Shown: positions 36,592 to 45,389 of the stretch, in pieces
Position numbering within the stretch: the stretch's first letter is position 1
Layout of the letters: each line of letters begins with the position of its first letter
Origin: Bacteroidia bacterium
GTDB taxonomy: Bacteria; Bacteroidota; Bacteroidia; Flavobacteriales; Flavobacteriaceae
Reading direction: 5' to 3'
Length of the DNA: 52,329 nucleotides
NCBI GenBank assembly: GCA_030431085.1
Contig: JAUIJW010000001.1
Location: forward strand, 1-52,329
Position numbers and translations under genes: made by a program
The notes under the pieces: model-generated
Databases searched by the model: none
The model's input: the letters and a program-made list of their open reading frames with translations, nothing else
Told to the model about the DNA's origin: nothing

Positions 36592-39537
36592 TTAAAATGT
36601 CACATTAAGACCTAATCCAAATCTTCTAGGAACAGGGTATCCTAAGCTTACAAAACCGTATTGGGTGTTACCATTACTAATATCATTAATGGTAGGGTCA
36701 ACACCAGTAAATTTTGTAAATGTTAATAGATTATCTCCTGTTAAGAAAAGGTTCATTCCACTTAAACCAATACGATCTAAGGCAGGTTTAGGGAGGTTAT
36801 AAGATAGTCTCACGTTATTTAGTCTTAAATAACTACCATCTTCAAGGTAACGGGTAGAGGTTTGGTTGCTACCTTCATACCCACCAACTCTTGGTTTAGG
36901 ATGTGTTGCCACATCACCTGGGCGCTGCCATCTTGTCCATCCATTTGGTAATACCATTTGGTTATATTGAAGGTAGAATCCATCAGAGTCAAATAAATTT
37001 CGTGAAGAATTATATAGCTCTGCTCCATAGGAAAAACTCCAATTAGAACTTAAAGAGAAGCCTTTATATCTAATGTTAGTATTAAACCCGCCAATAAAAT
37101 CAGCATTAGAGCTACCTGCTATTTGTACAGTAGCATCGTTATAAGAACTTGTTGTTGAACTTTCACCTGTGTCTGGATCGATTACTTCGTAAACTGGAGA
37201 TCCATTAGCAGGATCAACACCTAACCATTTTCTCATATAGAAGGTCCCTAGTTCTTCACCTTCTCTAATGATAGTAGATCCGCTAATAATGTCGGCACCA
37301 TCAGCCAGCTCTTCAACAGTGTTGTTGTTAAGACTAATATTAAACCCAACGTTGATGCCAAAGTCTTCATTATTAACAATATCTGCAGCCATAGCTAATT
37401 CTACCCCTTTGTTGTTTATAGAACCAATATTCTCCCATCGACCACTATATCCTGTTTGATCTGATAGTCTTCTAAAGTAGAGTAGACCTGAATTATCTTT
37501 ATCGTAAACTTCTAAGGTGAGGTCTATCGCATTAAAGAATCTAGCGTCTAGACCAATGTTTGTTTCTAGAACCTTTTCCCAGGTTAAATCGGGAGTTCCT
37601 AATTGTGATGGTTTTGCCGCAATGATACCCGCATATTGAAATCTTACATCATACAAGTCTAAATAGCCAAAACCACCAGGTTGATTTCCTACGGCGCCAT
37701 AACTAGCTCGTAATTTTAAGTAATCAATTTGGTCTACATTAAAAAAGGCCTCTTTATTGATATTCCAACCAGCGGCGATAGAGTAAAATACACCATATCG
37801 ATAGTCTGGGGCAAAGGCTGATGAGCCATCAACTCTTACAGAACCTTTTACAAAATACCTACCATCAAAATCATAGTCTGCCGAAAATAGAAAAGATTGT
37901 TGTGCAAACTCGCCAGCATTTCCACCTATTACTGCAGGCTCAATACCAACATCTTGAACTTTTCCATTTACAAGTACGTTTTCTGAAGTTGCCGAAACGC
38001 TTTTCCAACTACCATCATTATATTCATAGGCAAGTAAAGCATTAAAGATGTGTTTGTCGTTAAACACATTAGAATATTTTAACATCTGATTGGTAAACCT
38101 TGTTAAGTTTCTATAGGTATAATCGTTGATAGATCCGTTTGTTGTTCTTCCTGCATTTGATCTTGGATCTGTATAAGTAAAAGACTCATAAGTGCCATAT
38201 CTGAAGTTGTTGGTTGAAATAAAGCTTAAATTAGGCAGTATTTTATACTCAAAATCAAAACTTGTAAATAAGTCGAATGATCTAGAGTCAAAATAGTTCC
38301 ATTGTTGGTCAAATAAATAATTACTCTTATCTCTACCAATCCAATCATCTCCTTGAGAGAGGGTTGCATTCACCACAGAGCCATCTTCTGCATATGGTAA
38401 ATCCCATGGCATATTGGTATAAGCTTGATATAAATTGGCCTCTCTTACATTATCTCTATTATCGAAGACAAAATTAATTTTAGGCTTAATTGTGAATTTA
38501 TCAGAAATTTTGTAATCTAAATTTGTTCTAAAAGTGTATCTGTCAAGTTCGTTACCTTTAACAGTACCTTCTTCATTATAATAACCCATTGATAAAAATA
38601 GGTTGTGACTTTCTTTTGCCGAGTTAAAACTTATTGAAGCATCTTTAACAAATGCGTCTTGAGTGGCACCATCTACCCAATCGTAATCTCTATCTAACAA
38701 GTCTTCTGTAAACCAAGTATTGGTGTTACCGAGCTCTGTATGGTAATCGTATAATTGTTGAGAGTTCATCAATTTAAAATTACCTGGGTTAAATTGATTT
38801 ACCGCAGACGTAATTGAGACTTGAACCTGTGGTTTAGCGTCAATTTTACTTCTTTTTGTGGTGACAAGAATTACACCGTTTGCACCTCTATTTCCATATA
38901 GAGCAGTAGCAGAGGCATCTTTTAAAACGGAAAGACTTTCAATGTCATTAGGATTGAGTTTTGGGTCGTTATTACCCATGATTACCCCATCTACAACCCA
39001 TAAAGGTGCATTGGTTGAGTTGATTGAGGATCTACCTCTAATAAGAATATTAGGAGACGATCCAGGAGAACCTGTACCTGGTAAAACCTGTAATCCAGAA
39101 ACCTTACCTTGTAGCATACTTGCAACTTCTGGTGTAGTAATATCCGTTAGTTCTTCTGATTTTACCTCAACAACTGATGAGGTTATGGTTTCCTTTTTTT
39201 GCGTACCATAAGCAACTACAATTACCTCATCAAGTTGATCACTATCTAGCTCTAGAGAAATTGTAAAATTGGATTGGCTGCCTACAGTTATGGCTTGGGA
39301 AATATAACCCATATAAGAAATTTCTAAAATATCTGTGTTCTTAGCAGAAATAATAAAATTACCATCTAAGTCTGTTGATACCCCAGATGTTGTGCCCTTG
39401 ACCAGTATTGAAGCACCAGGTAAAGGACTTCCATTTTCATCTAAAACAGTTCCTTGAACATTTTTAGATTGTGCTTGTAGCAACTGCGTAAAGCACAGTA
39501 TTACTACAAAGAAGCAAGTGGTTACTAATTGTTTCAT
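36592..39537 (-). CDS. SusC/RagA-family TonB-dependent transporter (PUL pair)
   Basis: Outer-membrane transporter of 981 residues. The signal peptide covers about 1-22 (LLQAQ). The carboxypeptidase-regulatory-like domain is at about 27-97 (VQGTVLDENGSPLPGASI). A TonB-box-like DEVIVVAYG precedes the plug domain with LRGR-type ILIRGRSSI and VLKDASATALYGNRGANG. The beta-barrel ends RRFGLGLNVTF. It lies 18 bases after the GH109-like gene and 17 bases before susD, so all three are one transcript. It should import the products released by the locus enzymes. Confidence 0.95.
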   Translation of the reverse strand: MKQLVTTCFFVVILCFTQLLQAQSKNVQGTVLDENGSPLPGASILVKGTTSGVSTDLDGNFIISAKNTDILEISYMGYISQAITVGSQSNFTISLELDSDQLDEVIVVAYGTQKKETITSSVVEVKSEELTDITTPEVASMLQGKVSGLQVLPGTGSPGSSPNILIRGRSSINSTNAPLWVVDGVIMGNNDPKLNPNDIESLSVLKDASATALYGNRGANGVILVTTKRSKIDAKPQVQVSITSAVNQFNPGNFKLMNSQQLYDYHTELGNTNTWFTEDLLDRDYDWVDGATQDAFVKDASISFNSAKESHNLFLSMGYYNEEGTVKGNELDRYTFRTNLDYKISDKFTIKPKINFVFDNRDNVREANLYQAYTNMPWDLPYAEDGSVVNATLSQGDDWIGRDKSNYLFDQQWNYFDSRSFDLFTSFDFEYKILPNLSFISTNNFRYGTYESFTYTDPRSNAGRTTNGSINDYTYRNLTRFTNQMLKYSNVFNDKHIFNALLAYEYNDGSWKSVSATSENVLVNGKVQDVGIEPAVIGGNAGEFAQQSFLFSADYDFDGRYFVKGSVRVDGSSAFAPDYRYGVFYSIAAGWNINKEAFFNVDQIDYLKLRASYGAVGNQPGGFGYLDLYDVRFQYAGIIAAKPSQLGTPDLTWEKVLETNIGLDARFFNAIDLTLEVYDKDNSGLLYFRRLSDQTGYSGRWENIGSINNKGVELAMAADIVNNEDFGINVGFNISLNNNTVEELADGADIISGSTIIREGEELGTFYMRKWLGVDPANGSPVYEVIDPDTGESSTTSSYNDATVQIAGSSNADFIGGFNTNIRYKGFSLSSNWSFSYGAELYNSSRNLFDSDGFYLQYNQMVLPNGWTRWQRPGDVATHPKPRVGGYEGSNQTSTRYLEDGSYLRLNNVRLSYNLPKPALDRIGLSGMNLFLTGDNLLTFTKFTGVDPTINDISNGNTQYGFVSLGYPVPRRFGLGLNVTF

Positions 39538-39555
39538 AAAATTAATTTAATAGAG

Positions 39556-40920
39556 TTAATAAGTATCTTTTATCCAATTATAGGCTCTTCTTTTTACCCA
39601 CATACCTCTTGTGAAATCAGGAAAATCTTGAGGCTCCCCGTTATTTTCAATAGATAATTCTGAGAGAGGTGTTACGGCACTCCATGCCGCAGCATCATAG
39701 GCATCCATAGGAGGAGCAATATTTTCTTTAGCTGATTCAACAAAAGCATTTAATACAAAAAAGTCAATCCCACCATGACCTGCTTCTGTAGCTGAAGCCC
39801 CATACTTTTTCCATAACGGATGGTCGTATTCTTTTAGCCAACTATCCATTTTGTCCCAAGCGTGAGGTTTGGTTCGCCCTTCTATATGAATTCTTTGTGT
39901 ATGGTAATCAAAATCGGCCACACCTTGTGCACCTTGAACTTGAAACCCTAAAGAGTATGGTCTTGGAGAATTAACATCGTGTGTCACAATGATAGTCTCA
40001 CCTTTAGCGGTTTCAATAGTAGAAGTGATAATATCTCCTTGTTTCCATTTTAATTTAGCATTTGGGTGGTTGGCACCGCCGTTCTCTACGATATACTTAT
40101 TAAGTCCTACCGCTTTGGTGGCGTGAGAGGTTAGTGATACAAATCTGTTGCCTCTATTTACATCGGCCATGACAGCAACTGGACCTAAGCCATGAGTTGG
40201 GTACACATCGGCATTTCTAAGTAATGAATGCTGTGTTCTCCATCTGGCTTCTGAAATTCCTTTTTCACCAAATTCAACTCCTTTGCCATAAGCAGTTTTA
40301 CCATCATTGAATTTTACATGACGTAAATCGTGTTTATAACCACATCTAAAATGAAGCAACTCACCAAACACATTTTGTTTAACCATATTTAATACAGCTA
40401 AAACATCTCTTCGATAATTTACATTCTCTAAAATCATTAGGTGTGAACCTGTTTGTTCATGCGTATTTACCAAATCCCAACATTCTTCTAAGGTATTGGC
40501 TGCAGACACTTCTAACCCGGTATATTTTCCTGCCTTCATTGAATCTACTGCCATTCTAGTATGCCACAACCAAGGTGTAGAAATCACAACCGCATCAACT
40601 TCGTCTAACTCTAACAATGTGCGATAATCATAATCAGACTTACCATATACTTTTGGTTTCTTAAATCCGGCCTTTTTGATTTTATCAAGAGCAATATCAA
40701 TTCGATTCGAATCAATATCACAGATAGCGGCAATATTTACATCTTTTCTCTGTAAAGCATTGTTGAGGTGGTTTGTGCCACGTAAGCCAACACCTATAAA
40801 TGCGATGTTTAATTTTTTGGTACTGTTAAATAAAGATGTTCCGAATGATAGATTGGGAAGTAGTGAAATTCCAGCAGATACTGATGCTGCTTTTTTTACA
40901 AAATCTCTTCTTGAATTCAT
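39556..40920 (-). CDS. GH109-like (Gfo/Idh/MocA) glycosidase with Tat signal
   Basis: An NAD-dependent glycosidase-type member of the Gfo/Idh/MocA superfamily; GH109 includes alpha-N-acetylgalactosaminidases that work by an oxidation-elimination-reduction cycle. The 454 residues start with the twin-arginine signal SRRDFVKKA, so it is exported folded with NAD bound. The Rossmann segment is IAFIGVGLRGTNH at 39-51. From memory of Elizabethkingia GH109, shared blocks are LEVSAANTLEECWD, NVNYRRDVLAVLNMV, GYKHDLR, GVEFGEKGISEARWRT, YPTHGLGP (Tyr240, His243), EYDHPLWKK and AGHGG. The gene is first in the minus-strand PUL transcript. Other GH109 specificities, or a plain oxidoreductase, cannot be excluded. 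Confidence 0.85.
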   Translation of the reverse strand: MNSRRDFVKKAASVSAGISLLPNLSFGTSLFNSTKKLNIAFIGVGLRGTNHLNNALQRKDVNIAAICDIDSNRIDIALDKIKKAGFKKPKVYGKSDYDYRTLLELDEVDAVVISTPWLWHTRMAVDSMKAGKYTGLEVSAANTLEECWDLVNTHEQTGSHLMILENVNYRRDVLAVLNMVKQNVFGELLHFRCGYKHDLRHVKFNDGKTAYGKGVEFGEKGISEARWRTQHSLLRNADVYPTHGLGPVAVMADVNRGNRFVSLTSHATKAVGLNKYIVENGGANHPNAKLKWKQGDIITSTIETAKGETIIVTHDVNSPRPYSLGFQVQGAQGVADFDYHTQRIHIEGRTKPHAWDKMDSWLKEYDHPLWKKYGASATEAGHGGIDFFVLNAFVESAKENIAPPMDAYDAAAWSAVTPLSELSIENNGEPQDFPDFTRGMWVKRRAYNWIKDTY

Positions 40921-41163
40921 TTTGATTAATTTATTTGTGTAAAAGTGGATGTTTTTTCATTATAGGATATCATTGATTTTAATCAAAAAGGGTTGTTTTT
41001 ATAGTCATACAGAGGTAATGACTAATAATTGCACCATTTTGAAAAAAATGAACACCTATTATGAGATGAACTGATGATTACGCAGTAGACAGACTAAAAT
41101 ATATTGATACCTTTACGAAGGCTAAAATATGTTGAAGTCTTTTTATAAAATGAAAACTGTACG
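40921..41163. promoter_or_regulatory. divergent control region of the PUL
   Basis: The 243-base gap between the GH109-like and HTCS genes must hold both promoters. CTAAAATATATTGA at 41094-41107 and CTAAAATATGTTGA at 41122-41135 are direct repeats with one mismatch, 28 bases apart. TTGATT/AATCAA with a 2-base spacer lies at 40973-40986. Direct repeats suit an AraC-type DNA-binding domain, so this may be the HTCS operator. No clear TAnnTTTG box was found for either gene. Confidence 0.45.
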
Positions 41164-44100
41164 ATGCGTTGTAGTAAGTCGAAAAATAAATTATTACTTA
41201 TTCTTTTTTTTTATTTGACCATTTTTTCTTTTGGTCAAAATGATATCAACTTCAAACATATTGTTCCCCAAATTAATAATAGAAATGTTTTTATAAGTCA
41301 GACAACACAGGACGCCTTAGGTAATATTTGGATGATTTCTGGTGGAGGTGTACTTAAGTATAATGGATATAGTTATCATTTTATTTCAAAAGAAGAAATT
41401 TTTACTAGTATTTCTTCAGAAGATGGCATTGATTATTTTGTGGCAGATCAAGATAGAAATATATGGATTAAAACCAATCGTGGTTTATTAGCCCAATACA
41501 ATTTTAGCCAAGGAACCTTTATAGACTACTCTTCATTGTTTAAATCGCCTGTTAACGTCATTAATTCAAAAGATAACAGCCTTTGGGTAGTGACATCTAA
41601 TGGTAACCTATACTACTTAAAAGATGCCAATGCCGAAATGATAGCGACGATACCAAATATAAATGGAATTGATCTTAAGGCACAAAGTATAGAATTTGGT
41701 AATACACAAGAGGTTTATATTAGTACCGATAAGGGTAAGATTTATAATTACTCTGTTAAAAGCAAGAGGCTAAGTGAGCTTACTGGGCCATTTACAGATT
41801 ATCCGACACCTGTATTTTTACAGGCCGATAATTTTGACCGATTATGGATTGGTACAGAAGCTTTCGGATTGCTGATTTACGATATTCAAAGCAAGACCTT
41901 TATTCAAAATGAGTTTTTTAAAGAAAATGCAGCAGCCATTAGTAAAGAACTTTTCCTAAATCTATTTTTAGATAGTAAGGATAATATTTGGGGAGGAACA
42001 GACGGTGATGGGCTCTACAAAATCAATAGTAAAACAGGCGAAATAAATATTTACAAAAAAGAAAATGCCAACGAGTTTTCTTTAAGCAGCAATACTATTT
42101 TAAATATAAATGAAGATAACCAACACAACATTTGGGCAGTTACAAAATATGGTACTATTGATGTAGTGCCTCAATCAAACCAAAATGTACATTATCATAA
42201 GGGTTCGGCCAATAACAGACCTGTAGAGGTTTTGAGTATGTTTAAAAGTAAAGCTGGTAAATTATGGATTGGTACAGATGGAGAAGGGCTAACTATAGTT
42301 GATGAAAGCGCTGGGTTACCAAAACAATTTTTTAATGAAGACAATCATCGCTTTTATGTACAATCAATAACAGAGGATGACGAAGAAAACATTTGGTTTG
42401 GAACCTATAAAAATGGATTGTGGCGGTACGACGTTAAACAAAATACTTTTAAGCGTATACCTGTTGTTAACAATAAAAATCAACAAGCTACAGATGTAAG
42501 AACCGTTTTTAAAGACTCTAAAAACAGAATTTGGGTAGGCTCTAATGTTGCCCTCAACCTATATAATACGCGTAAACAGCTAATAGCAAGTTTTAGAAAT
42601 CACGAACATGGCTTAAAAGGATATATTGCAGAAAGTATAATTGAAGATGATAATCAAAATATATGGATAGGGATACAGGGTGGCGGCTTATTTAAATTCA
42701 ATGAAGATTTAAATAATATACGGCATTCATCTTTTACAAACTTTAAAAACGACTTTAATGAAAACATGCCAAGGGTAACATCAATGTGTATAGGCAAACC
42801 TAATGAAATATGGTTTGTAAATGGGTTTTCAAAACTAGTTATGTTTAATACTGAATTGGAAAAATTCTTAGATTTTAACCATATAAATTCATTAAAGACA
42901 AGCGTAGTAAATGGTTTGACAATTCAAGATCCAAACAATTTGTGGTTAAGTACTACCAATGGGATACTTCATTTTAATCGAGAAAAGGAAATAGTTAAGA
43001 CGTATTATACAACAGATGGATTTCAAAGTAACTCCTTTATGTATAGAAGTGTGTATAAAGATAAGGACGGTCTTTTATATTTTGGCAGTAAAGAAGGCTT
43101 TAACTATTTTAATCCTAAAAGATTAACCAAACAAAAAGCAGATGCGAGGTTGTTTATAAATGATATTAGGGTGTTGAACAAACCGGCTAAGGTTATATTG
43201 CCAGAGCAAATAACATCAGATATTTTCAACCTAAAAGAGCTTCGTTTAAAGAATAGTCAATCATCGTTTTCAATCAAATTCTCGGCTATTGGCAATATTT
43301 TAAATCCCAACTTTTCTTACTCTTATAAATTAAAAGGTTTTGATCAAGATTGGAAAACGACAAACCTTGAGGGACTGGCGACATATACCAATGTGCCTCC
43401 AGGAAATTACACTTTTGAAATCAAGGCTTACGAAATGAATGAAGATACCTTAATTTCTACCAAGAAATTAGGAATAAAGATTGATAATCCCTTATGGAAT
43501 TCACCATTAGCGTATGGTTTGTATGTTATATTACTAGGTTTATTAGTTTATGGTGCAATGAAATGGTATTCTTTAAGAAAAAAATTATTAATTAGTAAAA
43601 TAAGTAGACGTAAGGAAAACGAACTATATGAGGCTAAGATGAATTTCTTCACAAAAATGTCTCACGAAATACAAACTCCAATTACTTTAATTCTAGGTCC
43701 AATTGAAGATATGTTAAAACGTGCAGAATTAAATGGCAACATGCTATTAAAAGAACGTTTAAGTATTATATCTAACAATGCCCTAAGGTTGTCTAGAATA
43801 GCCCGAGAGCTAACCTTAACGAGAAATAGAGAATTAAATAGGTTAAAATTATCGGTAACATCAAACGACCTGTATTTAGATATAAGTAAAGTGTGTTTGT
43901 CGTTTAAGGAATTGGCTAGAAGTAAAAAAATTGACTTTTCTATCAATTGTCCCAAAAATTTAACCGATGCTTGGTACGATAAAGAAAAATTAGAACATAT
44001 ATTATACAACTTACTTTCTAATGCTTTTAAATACACACCTTCGGAAGGTAATGTGCAATTATCGGTGCTTCCATTACGAAAAAAAAATGCAATTAAAATT

Positions 44101-45258
44101 TCGATAACGGACTCTGGGCAGGGCATAGAAAAAGAGGAGCTTAAAAATATCTTTAAAATATTCTACAGATCAGAAAATAATACTGATGCCAATGGTGCTG
44201 GCATAGGTTTGGCTCTTACTAAAGAATTAGTTACACTTCATAAAGGTAAAATTAAAGTAAATAGTAAATCTGGTGAAGGCGCTACGTTTACGGTTAAAAT
44301 TCCGATATCTGAAGACAGTTACGCAGATAATGAAAAAATAACATCGAGCCAAAAGAGTACAACCTTATTGAGTGTAAATGAAGCAATCGTCAATGAGCAA
44401 AATAATGGGCATGATAATACAAAAAAAACAATACTTATTGTTGAAGATAATTTTGAGCTGCAAAGTTTTGTAAAGGGCTTATTTCAAGATCAATATAATA
44501 TTCTGTTGGCAGAGAACGGTAAAGAAGGATTTTATCATGCGAAGAATAATATTCCAGACTTAATTATAAGTGATATCATGATGCCAGAAATGGATGGCAT
44601 TGAAATGTGTAAAGCTCTAAATGACAATAAGTTAACAATGCACATTCCTATTGTTTTACTTACCGCTAAAAATTCTACCAAAGCAAAAATTGAAGGACTT
44701 GAAACAGGGGCTATAGAATATATTAATAAACCGTTTAACACTAATGAGCTTTTGTTAAAGGTTAATAATATACTTACTTCAAAAGAGAATATTATTTCTA
44801 AATACCGTAAAGAACTTATTAATAAGCCAGAAATTAAAATAAATAAATCTCAAGATGAAATTTTCTTAGAAAAGCTGGTTTCAATTGTTAATGAACGATT
44901 AAAAGATTCTACGTTTAAAGTAGATGATTTGGCAGAGATATTAAATATGAGTCATTCAAGCCTATATAGAAAATGCTTGTCAATCACAGGATTAAAACTT
45001 GTAGATTTCATCAAATCGATAAGGCTTAAAAAAGCAGCGGTTCTTATGTCGCAGTACGGATATACCATATCTGAAACAGCTTATATGGTTGGATTTAATG
45101 ATCCAAAATACTTTTCAAAAAGCTTTAAAAGACACTTCTCTGTTACACCAAAAGAATTTAAGCAAAGGGCTAGTTCTAGTCCAGACATTGAAAGCTTTTT
45201 AAAAGAATATGGTATAGATGCTAACCACCATATGGATGGAATGAACAAAATCAATTAA
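41164..45258 (+). CDS. hybrid two-component system regulator (HTCS)
   Basis: One-chain sensor and regulator of 1364 residues that controls PULs. A signal peptide covers about 1-25. The periplasmic sensor consists of Reg_prop propeller repeats (for example NLWIGTDGEGL-type strands) up to about 680, then a Y_Y_Y domain at about 715-775. One membrane helix is at about 783-803. The histidine kinase has SHEIQTP (His834), an N-box at LLSNAFKYTP, DSGQGI and GAGIGLALTKELV. The receiver has IVEDN, phospho-acceptor Asp1137 in ISDIMMPEMDG, and the Lys in INKPFN. A C-terminal AraC-type HTH is at about 1240-1345. It probably binds a breakdown product of the locus substrate and activates the flanking genes. 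Confidence 0.95.
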   Translation: MRCSKSKNKLLLILFFYLTIFSFGQNDINFKHIVPQINNRNVFISQTTQDALGNIWMISGGGVLKYNGYSYHFISKEEIFTSISSEDGIDYFVADQDRNIWIKTNRGLLAQYNFSQGTFIDYSSLFKSPVNVINSKDNSLWVVTSNGNLYYLKDANAEMIATIPNINGIDLKAQSIEFGNTQEVYISTDKGKIYNYSVKSKRLSELTGPFTDYPTPVFLQADNFDRLWIGTEAFGLLIYDIQSKTFIQNEFFKENAAAISKELFLNLFLDSKDNIWGGTDGDGLYKINSKTGEINIYKKENANEFSLSSNTILNINEDNQHNIWAVTKYGTIDVVPQSNQNVHYHKGSANNRPVEVLSMFKSKAGKLWIGTDGEGLTIVDESAGLPKQFFNEDNHRFYVQSITEDDEENIWFGTYKNGLWRYDVKQNTFKRIPVVNNKNQQATDVRTVFKDSKNRIWVGSNVALNLYNTRKQLIASFRNHEHGLKGYIAESIIEDDNQNIWIGIQGGGLFKFNEDLNNIRHSSFTNFKNDFNENMPRVTSMCIGKPNEIWFVNGFSKLVMFNTELEKFLDFNHINSLKTSVVNGLTIQDPNNLWLSTTNGILHFNREKEIVKTYYTTDGFQSNSFMYRSVYKDKDGLLYFGSKEGFNYFNPKRLTKQKADARLFINDIRVLNKPAKVILPEQITSDIFNLKELRLKNSQSSFSIKFSAIGNILNPNFSYSYKLKGFDQDWKTTNLEGLATYTNVPPGNYTFEIKAYEMNEDTLISTKKLGIKIDNPLWNSPLAYGLYVILLGLLVYGAMKWYSLRKKLLISKISRRKENELYEAKMNFFTKMSHEIQTPITLILGPIEDMLKRAELNGNMLLKERLSIISNNALRLSRIARELTLTRNRELNRLKLSVTSNDLYLDISKVCLSFKELARSKKIDFSINCPKNLTDAWYDKEKLEHILYNLLSNAFKYTPSEGNVQLSVLPLRKKNAIKISITDSGQGIEKEELKNIFKIFYRSENNTDANGAGIGLALTKELVTLHKGKIKVNSKSGEGATFTVKIPISEDSYADNEKITSSQKSTTLLSVNEAIVNEQNNGHDNTKKTILIVEDNFELQSFVKGLFQDQYNILLAENGKEGFYHAKNNIPDLIISDIMMPEMDGIEMCKALNDNKLTMHIPIVLLTAKNSTKAKIEGLETGAIEYINKPFNTNELLLKVNNILTSKENIISKYRKELINKPEIKINKSQDEIFLEKLVSIVNERLKDSTFKVDDLAEILNMSHSSLYRKCLSITGLKLVDFIKSIRLKKAAVLMSQYGYTISETAYMVGFNDPKYFSKSFKRHFSVTPKEFKQRASSSPDIESFLKEYGIDANHHMDGMNKIN

Positions 45259-45362
45259 ATCATAATAACATAAATAATGAATTGCTTTGTGTTTCTAATA
45301 TATATGATATTACGGATCAATATATGCCCTATTTATGATGAAAAAGTACACTTGATACCATA

Positions 45363-45370
45363 TAAATTTG
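45363..45370 (+). promoter_or_regulatory. candidate -7 box for the metzincin gene
   Basis: TAAATTTG matches TAnnTTTG exactly, 19 bases before the GTG start. No TTG at the usual -33 spacing. TTGATACC just upstream also occurs at 41104-41111 in the HTCS control region, possibly by chance. Confidence 0.45.
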
Positions 45371-45389
45371 GAACTTAAAAATTTTCAAA

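Noticed and set aside
38858..39211. 117-codon frame antisense to the 5' part of the PUL susC
   Set aside because: Shadow of the conserved plug-domain coding sequence; no independent support.
43662..44126. 154-codon frame antisense to the HTCS kinase domain
   Set aside because: It mirrors a well-supported coding region and has no signature of its own.
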